A stretch of 64,000 bases of DNA from Thermodesulfobacteriota bacterium. Lineage in GTDB: Bacteria; Desulfobacterota; Desulfobacteria; Desulfobacterales; Desulfosudaceae. The stretch covers positions 248,001 to 312,000 of the forward strand of contig JBFMDX010000004.1 of assembly GCA_040753795.1 (NCBI GenBank). Reading direction: 5' to 3'. The notes beneath the pieces were generated by a model, which had not been told where the DNA came from, made no database searches, and was given only the letters and a program-made list of their open reading frames with translations. This document shows positions 44,431 through 52,439 of this stretch, in pieces (within the stretch, counting starts at the first letter, position 1; each line of letters opens with the position of its first letter). The translations under genes and the position numbers were made by a program.

Positions 44431-44922
44431 GTGATGATCGGTTTTAAACTGGATGAACTCATGACCGGCACCCATCAGTTTACCGATGGCCGGACGGATG
44501 CGGGCGTGAAGCGGCCGCTTTTTTTTCACATCACCTGGGGCAACAGCAGTCTGGCGCGGTTTTTCAATCCATTTTCCGGTCAGTTTCTGCTGAATGAGGC
44601 CAGAGGGGTGATCACCGTGGACGGTCTGGTGAACAAGGCGGACTGCACCGGAACGCTGCGCCTTCTTTATTTTACGGAAAGGAAAATCCGGTACGACCTG
44701 ATTTTCAAGGATGACGCCGGCAAAGCCTATCGGTATGTCGGTGAAAAAAGAGATATCTGGCCCTGGAATCTTCACCGGACCCATGTGACCTGCTACGGCA
44801 CGATCACGGACCTTGAAACCGGCCAAACGATTTCCGAATCCGTAATTTATTTTCCCTATCGGGAAACCCTGGCCTTCCTGCTGTCGTTCCGTTTGCGTTT
44901 TAACGGCGTATTTACCCCATAA
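44431..44922 (+). CDS. Lipocalin-like hypothetical protein, GMC operon member 1
   Basis: 163 residues (GTG 44431, or ATG 44434 for 162). It is beta-rich with no signal peptide: TGTHQFTDGRTDAG, FFHITWGNSS, then LRLLYFTERKIRYDLIF and AYRYVGEKRDIWPWNLHRTH. I recognise no named family, but similar domains occur next to or fused with GMC-type oxidoreductases. It is first in a four-gene unit (44.4-48.0 kb). A role in handling the hydrophobic substrate of the oxidoreductase is inferred from context and fold type. Confidence 0.75.
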   Translation: MMIGFKLDELMTGTHQFTDGRTDAGVKRPLFFHITWGNSSLARFFNPFSGQFLLNEARGVITVDGLVNKADCTGTLRLLYFTERKIRYDLIFKDDAGKAYRYVGEKRDIWPWNLHRTHVTCYGTITDLETGQTISESVIYFPYRETLAFLLSFRLRFNGVFTP

Positions 44923-44976
44923 TTATTTAATGAGGCGTTATGTCCGGTCCTGGTCGGCGGATGTGGTGATAAAAAC

Positions 44977-45414
44977 ATGAAATTTAAAGTACTATCGAAT
45001 CGCGAGGCCGCCATCCTGGCAGCCGTGGGACGCGGTATCATCCCCCCGGGCGGACCGCACTTTGCCATCGGGGCCGGGGATCTCGAAGGGAAATGGCTTC
45101 CCCGGGCGGATTACGCCATATTCCGCATGCCTTTTTTTACCCGTCTGGCCATCCGGATAACGCTGCGGGTAATCGATTACCTTCTGCCCATATATATAAT
45201 GAAGCGAATCATATCTATCACCCGGCTGGACAATGCACGGCTGGAAAATCTGATGGATCGGGCGGAAAAATCCGGCATATTCGGTGCGGCCGCTATGGTT
45301 ATCGTCAAGGTGCTGATTTTTCCTGCTTTTTATGGCCTTCCCGAGGCCCAGGCGGCCATCGGCTACAACGCCAGGTTTCCGGTTCCGCCCTATTTCGAAT
45401 CTCTCAAGGAGTAG
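44977..45414 (+). CDS. Small GMC-oxidoreductase-associated protein (gluconate dehydrogenase subunit 3-like)
   Basis: 145 residues: an early LSNREAAILAAVGRGIIPPGG stretch typical of the small gamma-like subunits that accompany membrane GMC dehydrogenases, a hydrophobic helix near 50-70, and a C-terminal FPAFYGLPEAQAAIGY block. It is probably a partner that stabilises, exports or docks the flavoprotein encoded 19 bases downstream. No cofactor motif is present. Confidence 0.7.
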   Translation: MKFKVLSNREAAILAAVGRGIIPPGGPHFAIGAGDLEGKWLPRADYAIFRMPFFTRLAIRITLRVIDYLLPIYIMKRIISITRLDNARLENLMDRAEKSGIFGAAAMVIVKVLIFPAFYGLPEAQAAIGYNARFPVPPYFESLKE

Positions 45415-45433
45415 TCCGTAAAAAGATTGAAAA

Positions 45434-46954
45434 ATGATAAAAGAATTTAATGGGATAGACTCAAACATCACCGTTACGGCGGATGTCTGCGTGATTGGAA
45501 CCGGCGCGGGCGGCGCGGCCGTGACCAAGGAACTGGCCGAGAAAGGGTTGTCGGTCGTCGCGCTGGAAGAGGGCAGCCATTTTACGGTTAAAAACTTCAA
45601 CCAGGATCCCGGCGACATGATGGCCCGGCTGTACCGGGAAAACGCCATGACCCTGGCCCTGGGGCTGCCGCCGATTTCCATCACCCTGGGCCGCTGCATC
45701 GGCGGGACCACCACCGTCAATTCCGCCACCTGCTTCCGGACCCCGGAAACGGTGGTGGAAAAATGGCGCCGGAAGTATGACTGCGCCGGATTGTCTTATC
45801 CGGATCTGGTGTCCTGCTTTGAGCGGGTGGAAAAAGAGATTAACGTCATGGAGTTGACCGAGGATGTTCTCGGTCAGGGTTACCAGATCGTCAAACGCGG
45901 TGCGGAAAAGCTGGGGTTGACGGCCAGGCCGCTCAAGCACAATGTTCGCGGCTGTGAAGGCGCCGGTGTCTGCCAGTGGGGATGTATCAAGAACGCCAAG
46001 CAGTCGGCCGATGTCGCCTATATTCCCAGGGCTGTTTCCGCCGGGGCCCGGATTTATGCCAATTGCCGGGCAAAAAGAATAATAACCGAATCCGGACGGG
46101 TCCTGGGGGTCAAGGGACGGTTCGTGAACCCGGAAAACGGCCGGGAGACATTTTCCATCCGGGTAAACGCCAGAATCGTCTGTCTGGCCATGGGCACGCT
46201 CATTACCCCGGCTTTTCTGTTGAAACAGCGCCTGGCCAACTCCTCCGGCGAGGTCGGCCGCGGGCTGACGGTTCATCCCTGCGGCCGGGTGGTGGCGGAA
46301 ATGGACGAGGAGGTCAGGGGCCATCACGGCGTTTCCCAGGGCGGGATGATCGACGATTTCGCCCATGAAGGAATCATGCTGGAGGGCATTTTCATCCCGC
46401 CGGGTGTCATGGCCATGGCCCTGCCGGGCATTGGCCAGGCTCACAAGCATCTGGCCCGGCATTACAACAACCTGGCGGCCTTCGGCGTCATGGTCAGCGA
46501 CACGACCCGGGGACGGGTGTTTCCGCCGGTACTGCCCGGTTATGCCTATACCGCCTGGTATTCCATGAATCAGAGAGATGCCGAGCGCCTTAGAAAAGGA
46601 ATCGGCTACGTGGCCGATATCTTTTTTGCCGCCGGCGCCCGGCGGGTGTTCACCGGGTGTTTTAAAATGCCGGTCATTCGGACTCCGGAACAACTGGCGC
46701 GATTTAAAACCATGCGGATAAGGCCCTGGTATTTTGAAGTCATGGCTTTTCATCCGCTGGGAACCTGTCGTATGGGCCATACGCCGGGGAAATCCGTGGT
46801 GGATCTGAACCTGGAAACCCATGATGTCAAGGGACTGTTTATCACCGACGGCAGCGTCTTTCCGTCTTCTCTGGGCGTAAACCCCCAGGTGACTATCATG
46901 GCCTTTGCCACTCGGGCGGCTGATTATATCGCGGCCAATATGGATCGCTATTGA
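45434..46954 (+). CDS. GMC-family FAD oxidoreductase (cholesterol oxidase/choline dehydrogenase-like)
   Basis: 506 residues. The FAD-binding Rossmann motif VIGTGAGGAAVTKELAEKG is near 17-35. LGRCIGGTTTVNSATCFR near 91 is the GMC N-box. The C-terminal catalytic part has HPLGTCRMG near 438 (active-site His) and SLGVNPQVTIMAFATRAADYI near 478 (Asn/FAD loop). CEGAGVCQWGCIKNAKQSADV near 176 is typical of the branch acting on sterols, long-chain alcohols or similar hydrophobic substrates. It oxidises an alcohol using FAD. The electron acceptor in this anaerobe is unlikely to be oxygen. Flanked by small-subunit and lipocalin-like genes. Confidence 0.9.
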   Translation: MIKEFNGIDSNITVTADVCVIGTGAGGAAVTKELAEKGLSVVALEEGSHFTVKNFNQDPGDMMARLYRENAMTLALGLPPISITLGRCIGGTTTVNSATCFRTPETVVEKWRRKYDCAGLSYPDLVSCFERVEKEINVMELTEDVLGQGYQIVKRGAEKLGLTARPLKHNVRGCEGAGVCQWGCIKNAKQSADVAYIPRAVSAGARIYANCRAKRIITESGRVLGVKGRFVNPENGRETFSIRVNARIVCLAMGTLITPAFLLKQRLANSSGEVGRGLTVHPCGRVVAEMDEEVRGHHGVSQGGMIDDFAHEGIMLEGIFIPPGVMAMALPGIGQAHKHLARHYNNLAAFGVMVSDTTRGRVFPPVLPGYAYTAWYSMNQRDAERLRKGIGYVADIFFAAGARRVFTGCFKMPVIRTPEQLARFKTMRIRPWYFEVMAFHPLGTCRMGHTPGKSVVDLNLETHDVKGLFITDGSVFPSSLGVNPQVTIMAFATRAADYIAANMDRY

Positions 46955-46971
46955 TGATTTCAAAAGGATAA

Positions 46972-47982
46972 ATGATGGGCAAATCAATTCAGGACATGAT
47001 TGAAAGGGCCAATCACTCCCGTTTTCGCGCGGAGAAAAAGGGGTTCTATGAAAGTTTTTTCCTGCGGGCCAACCATCCCCGGAAGCCGCAGGCATTCTGG
47101 ATCCGATATACGGTTTTTGAACCGAGGGATCCCGCGGCGCAAACTATCGGTGAGTTGTGGGCCACCTGGTTTGACGGCGATACCGGTCAGCATGTTTCCG
47201 TGAAAAGCGAATGGCCGATTTCCCAATGCCGGTTTGACAAAGACCGGTTTCGCGTGAACGTGGGCGAAGCGGTGCTGGAGGATAAAAGAGCCGCCGGCAA
47301 GGCTGGCGCGAAGGATATCATTGAGTGGGATCTTGTTCTTTCCGGAGACAGTACACCGTTGTTTCTGCTTCCCCCCGGACTTTATGACACGGGCTTTCCC
47401 AAGGCCAAGGCCCTGGTCGGCCTGCCCCTGGCCGTGTTCAACGGCCGGCTGATCGTGAACGGATCGGTGGTGGACATCCATGGCTGGGTCGGCAGTCAGA
47501 ACCACAACTGGGGCGTTAAGCACACCGACTCGTATGCCTGGGGCCAGGTGGCCGGGTTTGACAACAGCGCCGACACTTTTTTTGAACTGGCCACGGCCCG
47601 GTTGAAATTCGGACCGGTCTATACCCCCCGCATGACCCTGATGGTGCTTCGACACCAGGGCCGGGAATATAAGCTGAACAGCATTGCCCAGAGCCTGAAA
47701 GCTTTCGGCCGGTTTGATTATTTTAGCTGGAATTTCAAGTCACGGACCAGGGAGATTCAGATTCAGGGCACGATCGTCGCGGGCAGAAAAGATTTTGTGG
47801 GGCTGCGTTATTACAATCCGCCCGGCGGCATCAAACACTGCCTGAACACCAAAATCGCGTCCTGCCGGATCACGATTGAAAGCAGCCGGGGAGCTTCGGA
47901 AACCCTGGAAACAACATCACGCGCCGCCTTTGAAATTTTTACCGACGATCATCATGGCCACGGGGTTCCCGTTTACGCCTGA
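46972..47982 (+). CDS. Large lipocalin-like (CrtC/AttH-type) hypothetical protein, GMC operon member 4
   Basis: 336 residues (ATG 46972, or 46975). It is beta-rich: FYESFFLRANHPRKPQAFWI near 23, IGELWATWFDGDTG, and the conserved-looking GWVGSQNHNWGVKHTDSYAW near 165 with many Trp/His/Asn. This resembles two-lobed lipocalin-type proteins of the carotenoid hydratase/AttH superfamily that bind or transform isoprenoid-like lipids. No signal peptide is evident. It is last in the unit, 17 bases after the oxidoreductase. Together with member 1 it suggests enzymatic handling of a hydrophobic isoprenoid or sterol-like substrate (inference). Confidence 0.75.
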   Translation: MMGKSIQDMIERANHSRFRAEKKGFYESFFLRANHPRKPQAFWIRYTVFEPRDPAAQTIGELWATWFDGDTGQHVSVKSEWPISQCRFDKDRFRVNVGEAVLEDKRAAGKAGAKDIIEWDLVLSGDSTPLFLLPPGLYDTGFPKAKALVGLPLAVFNGRLIVNGSVVDIHGWVGSQNHNWGVKHTDSYAWGQVAGFDNSADTFFELATARLKFGPVYTPRMTLMVLRHQGREYKLNSIAQSLKAFGRFDYFSWNFKSRTREIQIQGTIVAGRKDFVGLRYYNPPGGIKHCLNTKIASCRITIESSRGASETLETTSRAAFEIFTDDHHGHGVPVYA

Positions 47983-48423
47983 AAGCGGTCGCCGGGTACC
48001 GCCTCCCGTTACCCGGAAGGGCAGGATTCCCCTTGTAACATATCCATATATTGTAGATTTCCTTCTGGCTGCCCACAACACCATGTAGTCTTATTTCGTC
48101 TTTTTCAACGGGCCAAAAGTTTGTGTAAATATCTTGACTTTTAGTTTTTTTGATTTTAGTCTGACCCTTTATTGTTTTAGGTTGTGACGGAAAAATCCGT
48201 TGAACAACCGCATTCCGAACCTGGATGTAATCGACGGGTTCCGGATGAGTTGATTCTTCAGCCGGAGATAATCGGCTTATTATTAGAACAAAACAAATTA
48301 AAGGAAACAGAAGGGAGGTGCCACAGAAAACTTTTGTCACCCAATGACAACATTTTGAATGACAGGTAATGAGTCAGGATGTGTCTTCCACTTAATTTAC
48401 GGTTAGAAATCAGGAGGTTTTAA
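47983..48423. other. Upstream region of aprBA (441 bases)
   Basis: No convincing gene is present; an open frame at 48184-48369 has no ribosome site or coding character. A possible promoter has TTGACT (48134-48139), a 17-base spacer and TAGTCT (48157-48162). Further down is the palindrome at 48334-48350. The leader would be about 250 bases, so further processing or control in the 5' region is possible. Confidence 0.4.
48334..48350. promoter_or_regulatory. Palindromic operator-like site before aprBA
   Basis: TTGTCA-CCCAA-TGACAA, perfect 6-base arms, about 75 bases before the aprB ATG. It resembles in form, but does not match exactly, the TTGTGA-N6-TCACAA sites of CRP/FNR-type HcpR regulators known to act near sulfate-reduction genes. 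Confidence 0.35.
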
Positions 48424-48858
48424 ATGCCAAGTTTTGTAATTGCTGAAAAATGTGACGGTTGCAAGGGCGGCGAGAAGACGGCTTGCATGTACATCTGCCC
48501 GAACGATCTGATGGTCCTGAATACCGACGCCATGAAGGCCTACAATCAGGAACCGGATCAATGCTGGGAATGCTTTTCCTGCGTGAAAATCTGCCCCACC
48601 CAGGCCATTGAGGTCAGAGGCTACGCGGACTTTGTCCCATTGGGAAGCAGCATTATGCCGATGATGGGCACCGAAGACGTGATGTGGACCTGCAAGTTCA
48701 GGAACGGCACCGTCAAACGGTTCAAGTTCCCCATCCGCACCACCAACGAAGGTACGGCCAATGCTTACAAGGATTTGAAGGGCAAGGATCTGGATTCTCC
48801 GCTGCTGTGCACGGAAGAAGCCGACGGCCGCACCCTGCCGACCCCGCCGAAAGCCTAA
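48424..48858 (+). CDS. aprB: Adenylylsulfate (APS) reductase, beta subunit
   Basis: 144 residues, the electron-entry subunit of the APS reductase heterodimer. Two [4Fe-4S] clusters are bound by CDGCKGGEKTACMYICP near 10-26 and CWECFSCVKICP near 47-58. The remaining part includes the AprA-contacting tail FRNGTVKRFKFPIRTT. It passes electrons from the Qmo complex to the FAD of AprA in dissimilatory sulfate reduction. A strong AGGAGG lies 6 bases before the ATG. Followed 65 bases later by aprA. Confidence 0.98.
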   Translation: MPSFVIAEKCDGCKGGEKTACMYICPNDLMVLNTDAMKAYNQEPDQCWECFSCVKICPTQAIEVRGYADFVPLGSSIMPMMGTEDVMWTCKFRNGTVKRFKFPIRTTNEGTANAYKDLKGKDLDSPLLCTEEADGRTLPTPPKA

Positions 48859-48923
48859 TCGGACGGATGTATCGAAGCTGATTTTTTGAAAATAAATATT
48901 GTTATTCTTAGGAGGATATAAGT

Positions 48924-50897
48924 ATGGCATTACCGAACAAACCCAAAGGTGAACTGAAGGCTGTTAGAGATCCCGCGGTTGAAGAACGCGAAGTCGACAT
49001 CCTGATCGTCGGCGGCGGCATGGCTGCCTGCGGCACGGCTTTTGAAATCAAGAAATGGGCCGGCGACAAGAAGATCCTGCTGGTCGACAAGGCCGCCATG
49101 GAAAGAAGCGGCGCGGTCGCTCAGGGCCTTTCCGCCATCAACACCTACATCGGCGAAAACAAGCCGGAAGACTATGTCCGCATGGTCCGCAACGACCTCA
49201 TGGGCATCGTCCGTGAAGACCTGATTTATGACCTGGGCTGCCACGTGGATGACTCCGTCTATCTGTTCGAGGAGTGGGGCCTGCCGATCTGGAAGCTGTC
49301 CGCCGAAGGCAAAAACATGGACGGCAAGAAGGGCCAGGCCATGGGCACCCTCAAGTCCGGCGCCAAGCCGGTCCGCACCGGCAAATGGCAGATCATGATC
49401 AACGGCGAGTCCTACAAGAGAGTCGTCGCCGAAGCCGCCAAGCTGGCGCTGGGTACGGAAAACATTCTCGAGCGCGTGTTCATCGTCGAACTGCTCAATG
49501 ACGCCAACGATCCCAAGAGAATCGCCGGCGCCGTGGGCTTTTCCGTCCGCGAGAACAAAGTTTACATCATCAAAGCCAACGCCATCATGGTCGCCTGCGG
49601 CGGCGCGGTCAATATCTACCAGCCCCGTTCAGTCGGCGAAGGCAAAGGCCGCGCCTGGTACCCGGTCTGGAACTCCGGTTCCACCTACACCATGGCTCTG
49701 CGGGCCGGTGCTGAACTGTCCATGATGGAAAACCGTTTCACCCCGGCGAGATTCAAAGACGGTTACGGCCCGGTCGGTGCCTGGTTCCTGCTGTTCAAGG
49801 CCAAGACCCTCAACGGTCTGGGCGAGAACTTTGCCGCCAGCGACGCCGCCAAGGCCGAACTGCAGAAATACGCCCCCTACGGCACGGCCGCCATTACCCC
49901 GACCTGCCTGCGTAACCACCTGATGCTGTTCGAGATGAAATCCGGCCGCGGCCCCATCATCATGGACACCGTCACCGCTCTGGCTACCCTGGGCAAGACC
50001 ATGGACAAGAAGGAACTCAAGCACCTTGAGTCCGAAGCCTGGGAAGACTTCCTTGACATGACCTGCGGTCAGGCCAACCTGTGGTGCGCCACCAACACCG
50101 AACCGGAAAAGAAGAACTCCGAAGTCATGCCGACCGAGCCGTACCTGCTGGGCTCTCACTCCGGCTGCTGCGGAATCTGGACCTCCGGCCCGGATTTTGA
50201 CTGGGTTCCGGCTTCCTACAAGATCAAGGCCAAGAACGGCAAGGTTTACAACCGTATGACCACGGTTGAAGGCCTGTTCACCGCCGGCGACGGCGTGGCC
50301 TGCTCCGGTCACAAGTTCTCCTCCGGTTCCCATGCCGAAGGCCGTATCGCGGCCAAGGAAATGGCCAAGTTTGTCCGTGACAACGCCGCTTACAAACCGG
50401 CCATCAAGGAAACCAAGGATGAGCTGGTGGCGCTGGTTTACAAGCCGGTCCGCACCTACCTGGATCACTGCGCCTACACCACGGCCGACAACATCAACCC
50501 CAACTATATGAAACCCGAGGGAATGATGTACCGGCTGATGAAGGCCACCCATGAATATGGCGCCGGTACCGCCACCTACTACATGACCAGCGAAAAGAAC
50601 CTGGAAATGCTCATGGATATGTTTGTCACCATGCGCGAGGACTGCGAGAAACTGGCCGCCGGCGATCTGCATGAGCTGATGAGAGCCTGGGAAATCTATC
50701 ACCGGATTTTCACGGTTGAAGCCCATTGCCGTCACATCCAGTTCCGTAAAGAAACCCGCTATCCGGGATTCTACTACAACGCGGATCATCCGGGCCAGGA
50801 TGATACCAACTGGTTCTGTTTCACCAACTCCACTTACGACAAGAAGGCCAACCAGTGGAACCTGAAGAAAGTGGATTACGTAAAGATCATCCCCTAA
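48924..50897 (+). CDS. aprA: Adenylylsulfate (APS) reductase, alpha subunit
   Basis: 657 residues; catalytic FAD subunit reducing APS to sulfite and AMP. FAD-binding ILIVGGGMAACGTAFEIKKW is near 28-47. ERSGAVAQGLSAINTYIG covers an FAD/substrate loop, NRFTPARFKDGYGPVGAWFL is near 272, and SGCCGIWTSGPD and FTAGDGVACSGHKFSSGSHA (about 452-471) form the C-terminal FAD contact. The length is typical (about 650-665). GGAGGATATAAGT precedes the ATG. Codon use is strikingly uniform (AAG, CTG, GCC dominate), as expected for one of the most abundant proteins of the cell. A perfect terminator follows. Confidence 0.98.
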   Translation: MALPNKPKGELKAVRDPAVEEREVDILIVGGGMAACGTAFEIKKWAGDKKILLVDKAAMERSGAVAQGLSAINTYIGENKPEDYVRMVRNDLMGIVREDLIYDLGCHVDDSVYLFEEWGLPIWKLSAEGKNMDGKKGQAMGTLKSGAKPVRTGKWQIMINGESYKRVVAEAAKLALGTENILERVFIVELLNDANDPKRIAGAVGFSVRENKVYIIKANAIMVACGGAVNIYQPRSVGEGKGRAWYPVWNSGSTYTMALRAGAELSMMENRFTPARFKDGYGPVGAWFLLFKAKTLNGLGENFAASDAAKAELQKYAPYGTAAITPTCLRNHLMLFEMKSGRGPIIMDTVTALATLGKTMDKKELKHLESEAWEDFLDMTCGQANLWCATNTEPEKKNSEVMPTEPYLLGSHSGCCGIWTSGPDFDWVPASYKIKAKNGKVYNRMTTVEGLFTAGDGVACSGHKFSSGSHAEGRIAAKEMAKFVRDNAAYKPAIKETKDELVALVYKPVRTYLDHCAYTTADNINPNYMKPEGMMYRLMKATHEYGAGTATYYMTSEKNLEMLMDMFVTMREDCEKLAAGDLHELMRAWEIYHRIFTVEAHCRHIQFRKETRYPGFYYNADHPGQDDTNWFCFTNSTYDKKANQWNLKKVDYVKIIP

Positions 50898-50937
50898 TCC
50901 CTAATACAGGGATTGGTTTGATCTTTTGATTAGCGAC

Positions 50938-50973
50938 AAAAACCTCCAGGCGCTTTGCCGCCTGGAGGTTTTT
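50938..50973 (+). terminator. Rho-independent terminator after aprA
   Basis: A perfect 15-base stem aaaaacctccaggcg / cgcctggaggttttt with loop ctttgc, starting 40 bases after the aprA stop. The flanking A and T runs let it work in both directions. It should separate high-level aprBA transcription from qmoABC. Confidence 0.9.
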
Positions 50974-51001
50974 GTTAATCAGCCGGGGAGCCTGTTTTGC
51001 C

Positions 51002-51070
51002 CCGGTTTGGCGCATGTGACGGGATCGTCTTTTTTAGAAAAAGCCGGTCTCGCCAGGTTCGCCAAACCGG
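51002..51070 (+). repeat. Inverted repeat in the aprA-qmoA spacer
   Basis: ccggtttggcg (51002-51012) and cgccaaaccgg (51060-51070) are perfectly complementary across a 47-base loop that itself contains cttttt/aaaaag. It could fold into an RNA leader structure in front of qmoA or mark a regulator site; no protein is encoded. Confidence 0.45.
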
Positions 51071-51156
51071 CGCCGGCCGTAACCAGTAACGGGAACTTGA
51101 TATCGTCGGATATCTTCAGAAAAAATAAACATTAACTCGAAGCACGGAGGGATGGT

Positions 51157-52428
51157 ATGACAACGGATAAATCAACCCCTGCCAGTGAAAGCATCATGGT
51201 CGTCGGCGGAGGCATCAGCGGCTTGACCGCCGCCCTCGAAGCCGCCGAGGTGGGGTACGAGGTCTTTCTGGTTGAAAAAGAACCCTATCTGGGCGGGAGA
51301 GTGGCGCAGTTGAATCAGTATTTCCCCAAGCTGTGTCCCCCGACCTGCGGTCTGGAAATCAATTACCGGCGGCTTAAAGACAATCGCCGGATCAAGACCT
51401 TTACCCTGGCCGAGGTGATAAAAGTCGCCGGTCAGCCGGGTGACTACACCGTCACGGTGCAGATGAACCCCCGGTTCATCAATGAAAACTGCACCGCCTG
51501 CGGTGAATGCGTGGCCGTCTGCCCGGTGGAACGGAGCAATGCGTTTAACTTCGGTCTGGACAAGACCAAAGCCGTATACAAAACAACCGACATGGGGTTC
51601 CCGGCGCGGTACACCATTGACGCTGCGGCCTGCAAAGGAACCGCCTGCGGCAAGTGTCTTCAGGTTTGCAAATACAGCGCCATTGAACTGGATATGAAGC
51701 CCAAAACCCTGGATCTGCATGTCGGCGCCGTCATCTGGGCAACGGGCTGGGTTCCCTATGACGCCGCCAAAATCGACAATCTCGGATACGGCACCTGTCA
51801 GAATGTGATCACCAACATGATGCTGGAACGCCTGGCTTCGCCCAACGGTCCTACCCAGGGCCGCATTACCCGGCCGTCTGACGGCAAGGAACCGGGCAGC
51901 GTCGCCTTTGTTCAATGCGCCGGCTCCCGTGATGAAAAACATCTCCCCTACTGTTCCTATATCTGCTGTATGGCTTCACTCAAGCACGCCACCTACATCC
52001 GTGAGCGCTACCCGGAAGCGAAGATCTATATTTTCTACATTGACTTGCGGACCCCCGGATACAAATATGAAAAGTTCTATCAGAAGATCAAGGAAGACAA
52101 GAACATCTTCCTGATCAAGGGCAAGGTGGCCGAGGTCAAAAATGCCGACGGCGGTCAGGTGACGGTGGTGGCGGAAAACGCGGTCACCGGAGAAAAGACC
52201 CAGCAGACGGTAGACCTGGTCGTTCTGGCGACCGGCATGCAGCCTACAGCGGCCGTAGTCAAGCTCCCGGCCGATCTTAAGCTCAACTCGGACGGTTTTA
52301 TCGTCAACGACTTTGCCAGGGGCGGCATGCTCGCGGCCGGCTGCGCCAATAAGCCGGCGGATGTGGTCTCAAGCAACCAGAACGCGACCGGTATGGCACT
52401 AAAAGCAATTCAAACTCTGAAACGGTAG
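51157..52428 (+). CDS. qmoA: Quinone-interacting membrane-bound oxidoreductase, subunit QmoA
   Basis: 423 residues; soluble HdrA-like flavoprotein of the Qmo complex that carries electrons from menaquinol to APS reductase. The FAD motif VVGGGISGLTAALEAAEVG is near 15-33. YLGGRVAQLNQYFPKLCPPTCGLEI is the HdrA-type segment, split by its Cys pair. Ferredoxin-like cysteines are in CTACGECVAVCP near 112 and CGKCLQVCKYSAI near 165. The C-terminal FAD loop has NQNATGMALKAIQTLK. GGAGGGATGGT precedes the ATG. It is 11 bases from qmoB in one operon. Confidence 0.97.
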   Translation: MTTDKSTPASESIMVVGGGISGLTAALEAAEVGYEVFLVEKEPYLGGRVAQLNQYFPKLCPPTCGLEINYRRLKDNRRIKTFTLAEVIKVAGQPGDYTVTVQMNPRFINENCTACGECVAVCPVERSNAFNFGLDKTKAVYKTTDMGFPARYTIDAAACKGTACGKCLQVCKYSAIELDMKPKTLDLHVGAVIWATGWVPYDAAKIDNLGYGTCQNVITNMMLERLASPNGPTQGRITRPSDGKEPGSVAFVQCAGSRDEKHLPYCSYICCMASLKHATYIRERYPEAKIYIFYIDLRTPGYKYEKFYQKIKEDKNIFLIKGKVAEVKNADGGQVTVVAENAVTGEKTQQTVDLVVLATGMQPTAAVVKLPADLKLNSDGFIVNDFARGGMLAAGCANKPADVVSSNQNATGMALKAIQTLKR

Positions 52429-52439
52429 GAGGTTTCCTC

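Noticed and set aside
48184-48369. 61-codon ORF in the aprBA upstream region
   Set aside because: GTG start without a ribosome site, no family resemblance, and it overlaps the operator-like palindrome.
50926-51135. 69-codon ORF between aprA and qmoA
   Set aside because: It runs through the aprA terminator hairpin and has no ribosome site.
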